From Symbiodinium natans (Eukaryota > Sar > Dinophyceae > Suessiales > Symbiodiniaceae): a DNA stretch of 64,000 bases. The stretch spans positions 117,501 to 181,500 of the forward strand of contig CAJNDS010002749.1 in NCBI GenBank assembly GCA_905221605.1, read 5' to 3'. Below, one piece after another: positions 1 to 12,600 of this stretch. The notes beneath the pieces were generated by a model. The model was not told the origin of the DNA and did not search any database. It was given only the letters and a program-made list of their open reading frames with translations. The first letter of the stretch is position 1. Every line of letters starts with the position of its first letter. Position numbers and translations under genes: made by a program.

Positions 1-2260
1 CCTAAACCCTAAACCCTAAGCCCTAAACCCCAAACCATTTGCGGGTTTCCGAAAAAAAGGGAACCCCAATAAGATAAGATACCCCTAATTTCGGAAACCC
101 CCAGAAACTCCAAGCCACACCGACACTTCCTTTCGGGTTCACATCATGCTCCCTTTGTGACCCTACATACCCTAAACCCTCAACCCGAAACCCTAAACCT
201 ATGATACGGCTTACGGTGCCGAGCACAAAAGAAGGGTCTTCATGGAGAGTTGCAAAGGAAGGTAGAACAAGGCTATCACTATGGTTACCCGTAGAAGTGC
301 CCACGAACTTCGGGTTTCGGGTCTTGTGTTTGCCACCTGTCTAGCCAGGGCTCAACGGGGCAATGCCTGTCTGACTGCACCGCTACTGCCTAACTTGAGT
401 GCGCGGGTCTTCGATCACAAGCCGTCGGGATCAGTTTTGCTTTCTTAAGGGGTAAGGGGTGTGGTTGGGGGGCGGGGTAGGGGGCGCGGGGGCTACGGTT
501 TGGGGGTGTGAGGGAGCAGGGAAGAATTGCGAGCTAGGGGTGGCTTGAACTGTGATGCTAAGCCCCCGCGCTCCGCGATGCGTCTTGATTCGGTTCAAGG
601 TCTCCTGCACAGGAAGGCCTACGAAACCCGAAGCCCAAATCTTAAAGGTTTGTGGGGCTTGGGGTTTGGGTTGTTCCGGCTGGGAGCCTAGGAAGCACGA
701 AAGTGCAGTCCAAATATGTAGTCTACTGGCTTCTGCTGGGAGGGTTATAAGTGCAGTACCTCAGGCGATAGCACTTGCATTACTGAGAACCCTACTTATA
801 AGCACCAATGAACAAACTACCCTAAATTTTCCGCCTTACGGCGAATCTTGAGCTGCCTAAATCTGTCCGCGTCCTCAAGCAGTTTCGGCTCTAGGGTTTA
901 GGGCCTCGAGCCAATGGCAAGGTCCCTGCTCTATATATATATATATATACATACATGCATGCATACAAATCTCTTTATATGAAAAAAAATATATATATAT
1001 ATATATATATACGGAACCTCCTTCAAATCCGACTCCACAAAAAACGCTCAAGATCTTATACCAAACCCCCCCCCTCTCGCTCTTTCTGCTGCTTCCACCC
1101 CCTTTTTCCCCCCTAGAACCCTCTAAACCCTCTGAACCCTCCGCAGCCTACAAGGCCTCGAGAGACTCCGAACCCAGACCTACGAAGCCCTCCGAAAGCC
1201 CTGAAAGACCTCAAAAGCCAATGAAAAAAATCGACGCCTCCTTGCACAACCTCTCAACCTTGCAAGCCCTCTCAGGCCTGCAGAAGCCCACAAACGCTCC
1301 AAACCATCTCAGTCCTTAATTTTGGCCCGGCCTCTCAGGGCCAATTTCTAAACCCCAAACCCTCTCAAGGCCTATCTACTAGATTGCAAAAACCTCTCAA
1401 GCTCAGAACAACCTAGACGAGAAGCCTAGAACCGCAAAAGCCCTAAAACCCGAAAGCCCTGACGCCCCTAAACAGGGATTCTAGATGGCCCCTTAATACT
1501 ATGGTCCCTTACCTCCTTAAAAGCAGGTTCTGAAGTAATAGCCCTGGAGGTTTATAGGGTTCTACCAGGGGTTCCCCAAAAAAAAGCCCCCAAGGTGGCC
1601 TCCACCTCCGACATCGCCAGCTACGGCGCCCCCGACGCACGCGAGCGGGGGATTCAGGGGCAGAGAGGGGGCTCGAAACCCGACTTGGGGGACGCTCCAG
1701 GGCTGCGGAAAGAACACAGGCTTTGTAGGGTTGATAGGGTTTGTCAGATTTATAGGGTTTACAGGGTTTGTATAGGGTTTGGGTTAAAAGGGTTGAGAGT
1801 GTTTGGGGGTTTGTAGGGTTTAAAGGGTTTACGGGTTTATAGGGTTTGCAGGGCGCGGGTGGTATGAGCGCAAGTACACATGATCTTAGGGGTTGAGGTA
1901 AAGTTGTGTGTAGTGTTTCCTTCTTCTTTTCCATTTTTTATTTTATTTTATTTTATTTTATTATTATTACTGTCTTTTTTTTTGGGGGGGGGTTAGGGTT
2001 GAAGGCTTTGTTTGCGAGGCTGGGGCTGGGCTTGGGTCTGAGGGTCTCGAAGCCTCTGGCAGTTCTTTCGAACTGTCGGGGGAAGCAACGATTGCAGGTT
2101 GCGGGTTTATAGGACTTCGACTCTCACACTCGCTCAAGGCCGGCAAGGCATCGGTTGGTAGGTCTGACTTCCAAACACTATAGGACTTAGGGTTTAGGAC
2201 TTAGGGCTTAGGGTGCATTTGCTTCGGGCTTTTTGGGTTTCCTTGCGTCTTGCAGGAGGG
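1..2260. other. left edge, scattered telomere motifs, no certain gene
   Basis: The window starts with four CCCTAAA-like units, then only scattered motifs, TA runs at 930-1010 and short frames. The last ABCG exons, which should code the remaining membrane helices, may lie here or beyond the edge. Because the motif is scattered through the whole window, the start is not evidence of a chromosome end. Confidence 0.5.
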
Positions 2261-2269
2261 AGGAGTCGG

Positions 2270-5200
2270 GAAACAAGATCCCCATAATCATAAGCCCTAC
2301 CCAATACCTCTCTTCAGCCCCCAAAGATTTTAGGAAGTAGGGTTTAGGGTGTCCGGTTTAGGGCTTTCAGAGCTATGACTCTCTTGCCGAGGCCGAAGCC
2401 CCCAAGCTGCGAAGAAGAACTTGCAACTACTAGCTGCCTCAATCCAGAAACCCTAAACCCTAAACCCTAAACCCTAAACCCTTAACCCTAAACCCTAAAC
2501 CCTAAACCAAGCCAAAGAAGGCCGCAGGGCCTCCTTGCGGAAGCAGCGGTGCTCGCGCGCGAAGTTCGGCACGGCGCCGATGCAGAGGAATGCCGGCAAC
2601 TGCTGCACCTGAAGGTTTAGGGGTTTAGGGTTTAGGGTTTAGGGTCTAGGGTCTAGGGTCTGGGGTTTGGGGTTTGGGTTTGGGGTTTGGGCGCTTCTAC
2701 TCCGGCAATACCGAGGAAATGGTTGACATCGCGGGTGGGTGCAGCCACCAGGCGTGTAGGGAAGGTGGGGTCGAGGATCTGTTGTACATCTTTGCGAAGG
2801 TAGATATTGGTAGGGTGGGGGGTGAGGGGCTTAGGGTGCAGGGCTTAGGGTTTTTGAAGGTTGAGCTTGAGGGCTTGCACATACAGCTTAAGGGCCCCTG
2901 TTGCGCTCCAGAGTCCACTGGCCTAAGGCACCCATGACTTGAAATACGGTACATTCCGAGTGGGGCCGCCACCCACATCACCGCCCAGAGGTAGTTCAAC
3001 ACGTTCTCCTGGCCAGCCCCCGACGGAATAGACCCACATACCCGGTAATATACCCTGGTCCTTAAGCACGCAAGCTTGGTTTCATGAAACCCCAAAATCC
3101 CAAAGCGACTAAGCCCTAAACCCTAAACCCCAAACCCTGTTCATTGACTACCGAAGGTTACCGAAGCCTTCTACCAACAGGGTTCGGCATCTCAAGTCCA
3201 GGCATTCACTAGTCAAGCAATTCATCGAGCGCTGGAAAATACTCACCCGCCCAAAGAAGCCCAAAACATTAAGAAATTCACTCACTCGGCAACACCCTGG
3301 AAACCAAACCCTATGTCCCAAACCTGAGGGTCCCAAACCCTATGCCCCAAACCTATAGGCCCTAAACCCTATGCCACAAACCCCGAGGCCCTAAACCCCA
3401 TGGCTTTGGGAGGCCTCTTGAACGGGGGTCTGATTTTGGCATCCCAGTGGCGCCATAAACCCCTAAGCCCCTAAGCACCCGCCTCTAAACCCACAACCCT
3501 GATGTCCCTAAACCCTAAACCCTAAACCCTAAACCCTAAACCCTAAACCCTAAACCCTAAACCCTAAACCCTAAAACCCTAAACCCTAAAACCCTAAACC
3601 CTAAGCATTTCGAAACAGAAGCTGGGTTCTTTGGCCACCCGCATCGTAGGCCAGCCACACTGCAGGGTAACAACGTTGGATTCCAGGGCTCTTGAAACCT
3701 GAGGTGCTTTGGGATTTAGGGTTTAGGGTTTAGGGTTTCGGGTTCAGGGCTAGCGAAAAGCTCCAGGACACCCGTCAGAGGTCCTGGTTGCGCTTCCGGG
3801 CACCCAGATATGCCACGCAAACAAAGCTGACCAACAAGGCCGTCCTGCAACGAGTGGCTTCGGGGCTTCGGGTTCAGGATTTGGGGCTTGGGGTTTAGGG
3901 TTGGGGTTTAGGGTTTAGGAATTGCATTTCTGGGTATTGGGCTGGTGTTGCAGAAATCTGGGGCTGAAAGCCCTGAACCCTAGACCCTGAATTAAACCCC
4001 TAACCCCCAGAAACCCTTCGAAACCCCCAAAACAGTCAAGAACCTCCTTCGAGTGAGGCTCGGGAAGTTGGGACCCTCCCGTTTCATGCGCTCTCCGACT
4101 TTTGCTTTCTTGCGTATTCCACCCGACAGGCCGACAGGTGTTTAATTCAGGGCGTCTAGGAATCTGAAGGATATTTTCCTTTTCTCTGCTTTGGTGGTTG
4201 AGGGCTTCCGAATGTTGCATCTCTAGGTTATGCAAATCCTTACGGGTTACATTCTGCACACCCTAAACCCTGAACGCTAAACCCAAAACCCTAGACTACT
4301 GTTGAATCGTTTTTAGGAACCCGTAAGGGGGACCTACTTCTGCAGTGCGTGGGGTCTTCGGGCCTATGGCCGCACCCGTCAACCGCTGAATAGCTAATGG
4401 CTCCACAGTTCGGTAACGTTGCGTTTCCGAACCCTTGCTCAGCCCTCATTAAACCCTAGGGTTTAGGGTTAGGATTTAGGGTTTAGGGCCTAGCTCTCTT
4501 CCCTAAACCCCGAAGCCCATGATTTCGGATTTAGGGTTGGGTGCTTGGGACGTTTCCCTAAACCCTAAACCCTAAACCCTAAACCCTAAACCCTAAACCC
4601 TAAACCCTAAACCCTAAACCCTAAACCCTAAACCCTAAACCCTAAACCCTAAACCCTAAACCCTAAACCCTAAACCCTAAACCCTAAACCCTAAACCCTA
4701 AACCCTAAACCCTAAACCCTAAACCCTAAACCCTAAACCCTAAACCCTAAACCCTAAACCCTAAACCCTACCCTTTAAACCCTAAACCCTAAACCCTAAA
4801 CCCTAAACCAGGGTTGAAGCTTTAGGCTTCTAAGGGAGCTGGGACGCTGGCAGCGCCGCGCGGCCGGCGAAGGCAATGGGGTTCCTGGCTCGCGCTCGGC
4901 CCGAAAATGGACCCTGCCAAGCATCTGAAAGGCCCAAAGGGTTTAGGGTTTAGGGTTTCTACCCTAAACCCTAAACTCCAAAGTCTGAAGACCTGAACTC
5001 TAGAACCCGAAAGCCCACAAAACCTCCAGAGCCCCCTATAGGCTGAGCAGCTCAGCGAGAGACGGTGCACTCACGACCGCATTCTTGGGTTTAGGGTCGA
5101 GGGGTTGAGGTGTTTAGGGCTTAGGGCTTAGGGTTTAGGGCTTAGGGTTTAGGGGCCCCGAACCTAAAAGCGAGAGATTGTAACAAGAAGCCAGCTGTGG

Positions 5201-8200
5201 GCCGTCCTGAGGTTGCTCCGCACCGCGCGCAGGAAGAGCTTGCCCACCTCCCAAGGTTGAGGCTTTAAATCCTAAACCCTGCTTGCATTTTAGGGTTTAG
5301 GGTTTAGGGTTTAATGTTGACTTCGCATTAATAAACCCCCCCCCCTTCATTGATCAATCTCTCCGGTTAGGGCCTCCTCAATAATATCCGCCTAAATCCT
5401 GGTAGGTCTAGCTGTCCCGGTGCCACCACAGTGGGCTAAGTGAGCCTCTACTGCGAGCTTCTGGGGGATCACTTTTAGAAGAATATTCCGGGCTGGATTT
5501 TATAATTGTGGCGGGCTACATTATTGTGTTCTGGCAGCTGGATTTTATAATTGCGGCGGGAATTCCTAATGTGAAGTCAACATTAGGGCTCAGGGTCCTA
5601 AACCTCTAGACTCTTTTTCCTGAACCCGAGCCCCACAAGCAGCTGGCTTTCTGGCGCCTGCTTCCGCGCCGAAGCCCTGGGTGCCGCTTGGGGTGGCCCG
5701 GACCTGCAGCAGGTTTGTGTTTAGGGTTTAGGGTTGAGGGTTTAGGGTTTAGGGTTGAGGGTTTAGGTCTTGTCTTGGGGGTTCGGGTTCAGGGCAGGAG
5801 TTGAACCTGACCACTATGCCAGCATTCTGGGAACAATCCTGCCCCATCTTATTCGACCCCCACATCCTGCAGCCTGTAGGGCTTAGGGCTCAGTTCCTTG
5901 GGCAAGGTGTAGATTTTTGAGGCCAAGCGTTGAAATCAAGGTGCTTTTTTGCTTTTTTTTTTTTTTTTTGGGGGGGGGGGGGGCTTTACGTTCGCGTTTT
6001 TTGGCTAAGGCGCCAGCATGCCCAGCAGCATACGGCATGCGTGAGAGACCGTAGGCAGAGGAAGGATCACTAAACACCCCTCCGACAAAGCCCTATACAC
6101 TTGGAGGCTCATAGGCACGTAGAAGCGAGTTTTAAGTATGGTAACTATACTTTAACCCCTATTTTCGGCCATATAAAACCCTACAGTTTCGTACCCGTGA
6201 ACCTCCAACCTCCAAGTACATTGAGACAGGGCTGCAGTGGCTGGAACTCAGCCGCGCACGTCAGCACTCCGGACAAGCTTGGCTGGGCCTGAAGCCAACT
6301 GGCCATAGTGGAAAAGATTGGGGATGTCTTGCTGAAGTGCCCACGAAGCAATACTTCACATCACGATGCTATACTGTCGTGTTCTGGTGCGTTGTGTCAG
6401 CCGCCTCGCGGCAGGCAGCGTCCCAAGCATCACAGATCCGCGCGACCTGCTGCCCGGTCACCCTAAACCCCTAAACCCCTAAACCCCTAAACCCCTAAAC
6501 CCCTAAACCCCTAAACCCCTAAACCCCTAAACCCCTAAACCCCTAAACCCTAAACCCCGAAACCCTAAACCTTTACATCTTTAAGCCCCTTTTTGAACCT
6601 TGGACTGCTGCGGTGCCAGCCTGACATGCGAAGGAAAGAACCCCTAAATCCCCAAAACGTTGACATCTTCCCAAACCCTTCTTGCATCTACCAGGCCGCC
6701 GGGAACAAAAAAAAGTAGACTAGGGTTTAGGGTTTAGGGTTTAGGGTTTAGGGTTTAGGGTTTAGGGTTTAGGGTTTAGGGTTTAGGGTTTAGGGTTTAG
6801 GGTTTAGGGTTTAGGGTTTAGGGTATTGGGGCTTGGCTGGTTGCCACACGCTACCCTCATTTCCAAAAGTGGCCTGGAGGTGAAAATCTTCCTAAACCCT
6901 AAACCCTAAACCCTAAACCCTAAACCCTAAACCCTAAACCCTAAACCCTAAACCCTAAACCCTAAACCCTAAACCCTAAACCCTAAACTAACGCTAAACC
7001 CTAAACCCTAAACCCTAAACCCCAAACTAAACCTAAACCCTAAACCGGTAGCGGCGCGACAGTCGGACAGGTTCCACAACGAGCCTGGCCCTCCTCAGCA
7101 AAGTCTGCGTTGGTGATGCGGATCATGAACCTTCGCGCCGCTACCGGCTTAGGGTTTAGGGTTTAGGGTTTAGGGTTTAGGGTTTAGGGTTTAGGGTTTA
7201 GGGTTTAGGGTTAGTGTAGGGTTTCGGGTTTCGGGTTTCGGGTTTAGGGTTCAGGGACCATCTATCTTGAGTTTCAGCTGCCCAGGGAGATCGGCTAGTC
7301 ACACCCTCGGACAAAGCGCAACTTTTCAAAAACAAAAACGCTCGAGTCATCAGCGGCCTGCAAGCCCTAAACCCTAAACCCTGAACCCTACACCTTAAAC
7401 CCTAAACCCAAAACCCTAAACACTAAACCCTAAACCCTAAACCCTAAACCCTAGAATGTCTCCCGAGCTCCAAACACGTTTGTGGCTTCTCAAGTCCCTA
7501 CAAAAAAACCCTCTTGGAGGTCCCGACTCCGCCGGGTTCACGCCCGAGGGGCTTGGGAACCTGTTGGGTGGTTTTGGGGGTTGGGGTTTAGGGTTTAGAG
7601 GGTTTAGAGGGTTTATAGGGTTTATAGGGTTTAGGGCTTAGGGTTTAGGGTTCAGGGTTCAGGGTTCAGGGTTTAGGGTTTAGGGTTTAGGGGCTAGGGC
7701 TTAAGGAGGTTTAGGGTTGAGGGTTTATGATTTGAGGTTTGGGGTTGAGGGTTTTTGGGTGCGAGGCTTGGGGTTGCCCAGGGTTAGGGCTTGAGGTTTG
7801 GGGTTTTTAAGGTTCAGGGTTTAGGGTTTAGGGTTTAGGGTTTGGGGTGTGGGGGTTCGGGCTTAGGGTTTGGGTTGCGGGTTCGAGTTCAGGGTTTAGG
7901 ACAACAGCTTTCTTTGATTGCCTCCAGCACAACAGAGCAAGTCGTAGGTTTGAGCTCTCACTGAGGCTCTGGGAAAAGGAGAGGCAGCGAAGTGCTTTCT
8001 TAGGGTGCCGGGGTGGGGTCTTGGAGAAGAGGCACTGGCTCAGGGAAGTCCTGAAACAACAAAAGTGCCCCATGGTAAGAGAAGCACACGCGGACCAACA
8101 ATCGCGTCAGCTGGACCCGATGTCCTGAAAATGCTGCAGGGCTGCATCTGCTTTTCCTGGGGGGGGCATCACGGCCCTGAACTCTGAAGCCCGGGACCCT

Positions 8201-9652
8201 ACCTTAAGAACCGACTTTTTGAGGAGTACTCACGAATCCAGAAAGAGAATCGGTTCTGGGGTTTAGGTGGTCCCTACGGAATCTGAAGCACCTGCACAAG
8301 CCGGGCCTTTCACCCAACAGCCGTTGCTCATCAAAGTTGGAACGAAACCCACACCTCCACCCACACCTGTACACAGCGAATCTGGAGTGGCTAGGGTTAT
8401 GGGATGGGGCCCCATGGTTACGAGTTCGGGCTCCATAGCTAAGGTGAACCCTTGATTTGCTATATAACTCCCGACCCCTAAGCCCGAAATCCCAAACCAT
8501 AAGCCCTATTTTTTGCAACCACCCTAAACCCTAAACCCTAAACCCTAAACCCCGCACTGCCAGGGCCCCGAGCCAAAGTAGCACACCCGGCCCTTGGCCA
8601 GGACGAGCAGCCTGTCGAACCTCGGCCAAAGGGCTTTCGGGTTTAGGGCTTAGTTTAGGGTTTAGGGTTTAGGGTTTGGGGTTTGGGGTTTGGGGTTTGG
8701 GGTTTGGGGTTTGGGGTTTGGGGGTTTGGGGTTTAGGGTTTAGGCTGTCGGGTTTAGGGCCCAGGGTTCAAACGTAGCAAAAACAAAGAAACTAATGTTG
8801 GACTGACTTTAGTATAAGGAGGGTCTATAATCACAAGTTTCGAAAATTTATTCTGCGAACCGAGTTTGTTCAGGGCACCCGCTATTATCACAAGTTTTTT
8901 CCGGACGTTTTTTTGTTTTAAGGGTTTGTGTTTTGGGTTAAGAGCTTTCGCAGTAAGGCTTGAAGCCCTGAGGGCTTGGGCTCCAGGAACCTTAAAGAGC
9001 CAGAGCGCGGAGAATCCAGAAATCTAAGCCCGGCCAGTCCCATGTAAAGCCTAATGGAAATTCATTACGAAACGAGGCCCCAAACAAATTTTGTGATAGG
9101 TAGCCCACGGGCCGGTCAGACTGTTTTTAGTAAGTTTGTCTGGCTACCCTCTATAATACCAAGTTTTTTTCGGATGAGTTCTTTTTTGAGTGTGTTTTGG
9201 GTTAAGGGCTTACGCAGTAAGGCTTGAGGCCCTGAGGGCCTTGGGCTCCAGGAACCTTAAAGAGCCAGAGCGCGGAGAATCCAGAAATCTAAGCCCGGCC
9301 AGTCCCATGTAAAGCCTAATGGAAATTCATTACGAAACGAGGCCCCAAACAAATTTTGTGATAGGTAGCCCACGGGCCGGTCAGACTGTTTTTAGGAAGT
9401 TTGTCTGGCTACCCTCTATAATACCAAGTTTTTTTTCGGATGCTTTTTTTTGAGGGTTTGTGTTTTGGGTTAAGGGCTTACGCAGTAAGGCTTGAGGCCC
9501 TGAGGGCCTTGGGCTCCAGGAATCTTAAAGGCTGGAAAGCTTCAGGCCTTGAGGTCCTATATAAAGGCTTGAGGCCCTGAGGGCGGTCCCCCCCCCCCCC
9601 AATTTGTTTGGGGGGGTCGCCGGGCCACGCGTTTATAGAGGGTCCAAATTTG

Positions 9653-9695
<43 letters not shown>

Positions 9696-12600
9696 CCCCC
9701 ATACTAAAGACAGTGCAACATTAAACACAACGAGGGCACTGTGAGTGATGCGTCATGGGTATGGGCGACCTTACCCTAAACCCTCTAAATCCTAAACCCT
9801 ACAGTAATTCCTAAAAACCGCAACCCTGAGATGGACGCATTCCCCTCACTCTGCCAGGTTTAGGGTTTAGGGTTCACACTCCGTAGATGAGGGCGGGACT
9901 GCTGAAACACATAGGACGACGGCTGATGGATGGTGCCTCAGTGGGGTCGCTTCTTTGGGAAGCTGCAGGAGACTTTGCAGGCGGGCACACACGTCTGATT
10001 CTGAAGTTCTTAGCTGTCACTAGCGCACTGACCTGAACCCTGCAAAATGCGAGAAGCCCTCTTTGAAGGGAATGAATGAATCGGGGAATTAGGATCCCTG
10101 CTTGATCCCTTGAAGGGTTCTAAGAGGGGACTTAGTATTTATTAAGGCACCGAATTCTCTCCATCCCCTTCTGAGAAAAGTCCGCCCCAGCACGTAAAAT
10201 TGCGGACAGCGGCAGAGGGCCGCTAGGTTGTTGGCCAGAGCGATGCCCGTTAGAAGCTCAACGATCGCCTCGCGGCTTGTTTTTTTGGGTCACCCGCGCT
10301 GCGGCGGTATAGGGTTTAGGATTTAGGGTGTTTAGGGTTTAGGGACAGGAAAAAAGGGACGGCAGCCACAACAACTAAAACTCGCGTGGATGGACAATCA
10401 GATCACGTGTCTAGGGGCCCCTAAACCCTAAACCCTAAAAGGGACCAAGGAGGGGGCTGTTCCTTTCTAAGCGGGCCTTGGCGGATGTTCCCTAAACCCA
10501 AAACCCAAAACCCGAAAACATAAACCCAAAGCCACCTCGAGGCTCTGAACCCTAAGACCCGACCCTGGTACCTTGTGAACCATAGCTTCACCCTCAGCTA
10601 AACTTTCGTGAATCCTCGCTGCTAAACCCTAAACCCCAAGCCCGAAAACCTAAACCCTAAACCGTAAACTCTAAACAACCCAAACCCCAAACCCCAAACC
10701 CTAAACCCTAAAACGCCCTATGTAAACACTAAACCCCTAAACGCCTAACCCGCAACCCCCCAAACCCCCCCCCCCCCCCCCCCCCCCCCCAGAAGTTGCT
10801 GGGTGCCTCCGCCGCTTTGGAATCGAGACCCGAGGTCGGTTCGTCCAGGACCTGGGCATTGGTCAGAACGGGAGGTTTTTTTTTAAAGGTTTAGGGTTTA
10901 GGGTTTAGGGGTTTAGGGGTTTAGGGGTTTAGGGTTTAGGGTTTAGGGGTTTAGGGGTTTGGGGTTTAGGGGTTTAGGGGTTTAGGGGTGTAGGGGTTTG
11001 GGGGTTTAGGGGTTTGGGGTGTGGGGATCGTGGATTTACCACAAGAGAATTCCACATGCACACACCACCCTTGTGCTTTAGGGGCACAGTAAGGAAAAAC
11101 AGTGCTTCAGGCACAAGACGTCTTATCCCTAAGAGCATGTAGTTCGAACCCAAGTGGTTACCCTAAACCGAGAACCCTAAACCCTAAACCCTAAACCCTT
11201 TGAAGACCCTAAGCCCTAAACCTGGAAGAACATGGTCCACGTGCTGCCCTCGAGCTTCTAAGGACCCTGCCAAGACGGATGGTCTCTTTAACAACTCGAC
11301 AGCCTCAGCACATCTCAGCATGGTGTGTGGGCCTGTCTGTCTCAGGCTCACAAGGCTAAACCCTAAACCCTAAACCCTAAACCCTTAAGGGCTTTCGGGT
11401 TTAAGGGTTCAGTCTGGGGCTTTCTTCGTCTCACCATCCCTAATGCTCATCCATCACTTAGTGGCCCTCTCGCAGCGCAGCAGAGAACGGAGGGCGTGGC
11501 CAAACTCACACGCCGGCGCTGGCCTCCCGACCTGCTCAGGCGGATGAACTGCGCCCCATGACTTCTCATGCGCCGAGGAATTCGAGCCAATCACCAAGAC
11601 CAGGTGCGCAAGCCGAGAAAGAAGCCCCAACCCCCAGAGTTGAGGAAGGCTCGCGACTTTTGAGTTGAGATGTTGAGACGTCATAGGTAGCCATAAACCC
11701 AGGCTGCAACAGACTTTTTGCATCGTGATGGAATGCAAGGAAACCATTAAAACCCTTTGGGGGGACTGCTGGGATGCCGGCACCCCTCGTATGACGAGAT
11801 CATCTCCGACCTGCCATGATGCGTTAGGGTACGGGCTCAGGGCTTCGCAAGACCCTCGACACCAGAAGCCCCGAACCCATAGCCCTAAACCCTAAATCCT
11901 TTGGCCTAAACCCTAAACCCTAAACCCTAAACCCTAAACCTTTGGATGCTTTCCCCCGCCTTGACGTCGTGGCACGCATCCAGCCCACACTCTTCAAGGA
12001 GATGTTGGACCTAAGCCGGTGAGGCATTTGAGGAAGTGTGGGTGCCTTCTGAAGCAAAACAATGAAGGTTTAGGGTTTAGGGTTTAGGGTTGAGGGGTTT
12101 AGGGCTGTTTGGGGGTCAGGCTTCAGGGTTTAGGTTTTTTGGCGGTTTAAGGCTTAGGGAAAGAGTCCCGATGCCTACAGTGCCAGCACCATCTCAGCCA
12201 CGCACCCCCTTTGCCCGCTCGGCGCGTGTTGCGCGACCTGCAGCCCTCAACCCTAAACCCGAAACCCACAATTCAGGGTCTCGGGGGGAGCTTTTGCATG
12301 TAGCTGGGTGCAGGGCTGGAACCCTGAAGTGGTTTCGTCGCTTGCTCTCGAATCTCTAGGGTCTTGGGAGCATGAAAGCACAAAATCCCTAAATTGTCAA
12401 TCCTAAACCCCCCTCATGAACTTCCTGGCAACAAGCACCGCACCCCAGCCTTGGTACAGGCTGGCCGCAAACTGCAGGGTCTCCCTCACCTGTCAGGTTT
12501 CAAGGTTTAGGGTTTAGGGTTCAGGGCTTGGGGTTAAGGGTTTACGTTTAGGGTTGAGGGTTTCAGTGAATTCCTATATGCTCTGCCAAGAGGGCACAAG

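Larger units (their letters stand above)
2270..5247 (-). other. ABCG transmembrane domain exons
   Basis: Exon 5207-5247 reads VGKLFLRAVRSNLRT. Exon 3784-3844 continues ALLVSFVCVAYLGARKRNQ, a first membrane helix. Exon 2973-3008 gives ENVLNYLWAVMW. Exon about 2530-2608 gives QQLPAFLCIGAVPNFAREHR followed by CFRKEALR, the family's conserved E-R-x-x-F-x-R-E type motif. The exon near 2275-2307 gives RYWVGLMIMG, the Y-W-x-x-G-L motif. A GACGGCC repeat spans the 5207/3844 junction and GTG the 2973/2608 junction. I did not find later helices or the stop; a stretch at about 1590-1700 (minus) faintly resembles a later membrane segment but is not convincing. Confidence 0.75.
8793..9723. mobile_element. 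931-base element with 22-base inverted ends
   Basis: The left end AATGTTGGACTGACTTTAGT matches the inverse of the right end ACTAAAGACAGTGCAACATT with two differences. Inside are two full and one partial copies of a 265-269 base tandem unit and a G run. No transposase frame is present. It lies in an ABCG intron (between exons about 8551-8620 and 9900-9936). Confidence 0.75.

Noticed and set aside
1..36. Chromosome end at the left edge
   Set aside because: Only about four units are present and the same motif is found all over the window, often in longer arrays.
1595..1700. Possible late ABCG membrane exon on the minus strand
   Set aside because: The likeness to a G-G-L-F-F membrane stretch is weak and frames around it are repeat-derived.
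4555..4808. CRISPR array
   Set aside because: Units are 7 bases and perfectly adjacent with no spacers; this is a telomere-type tandem repeat.
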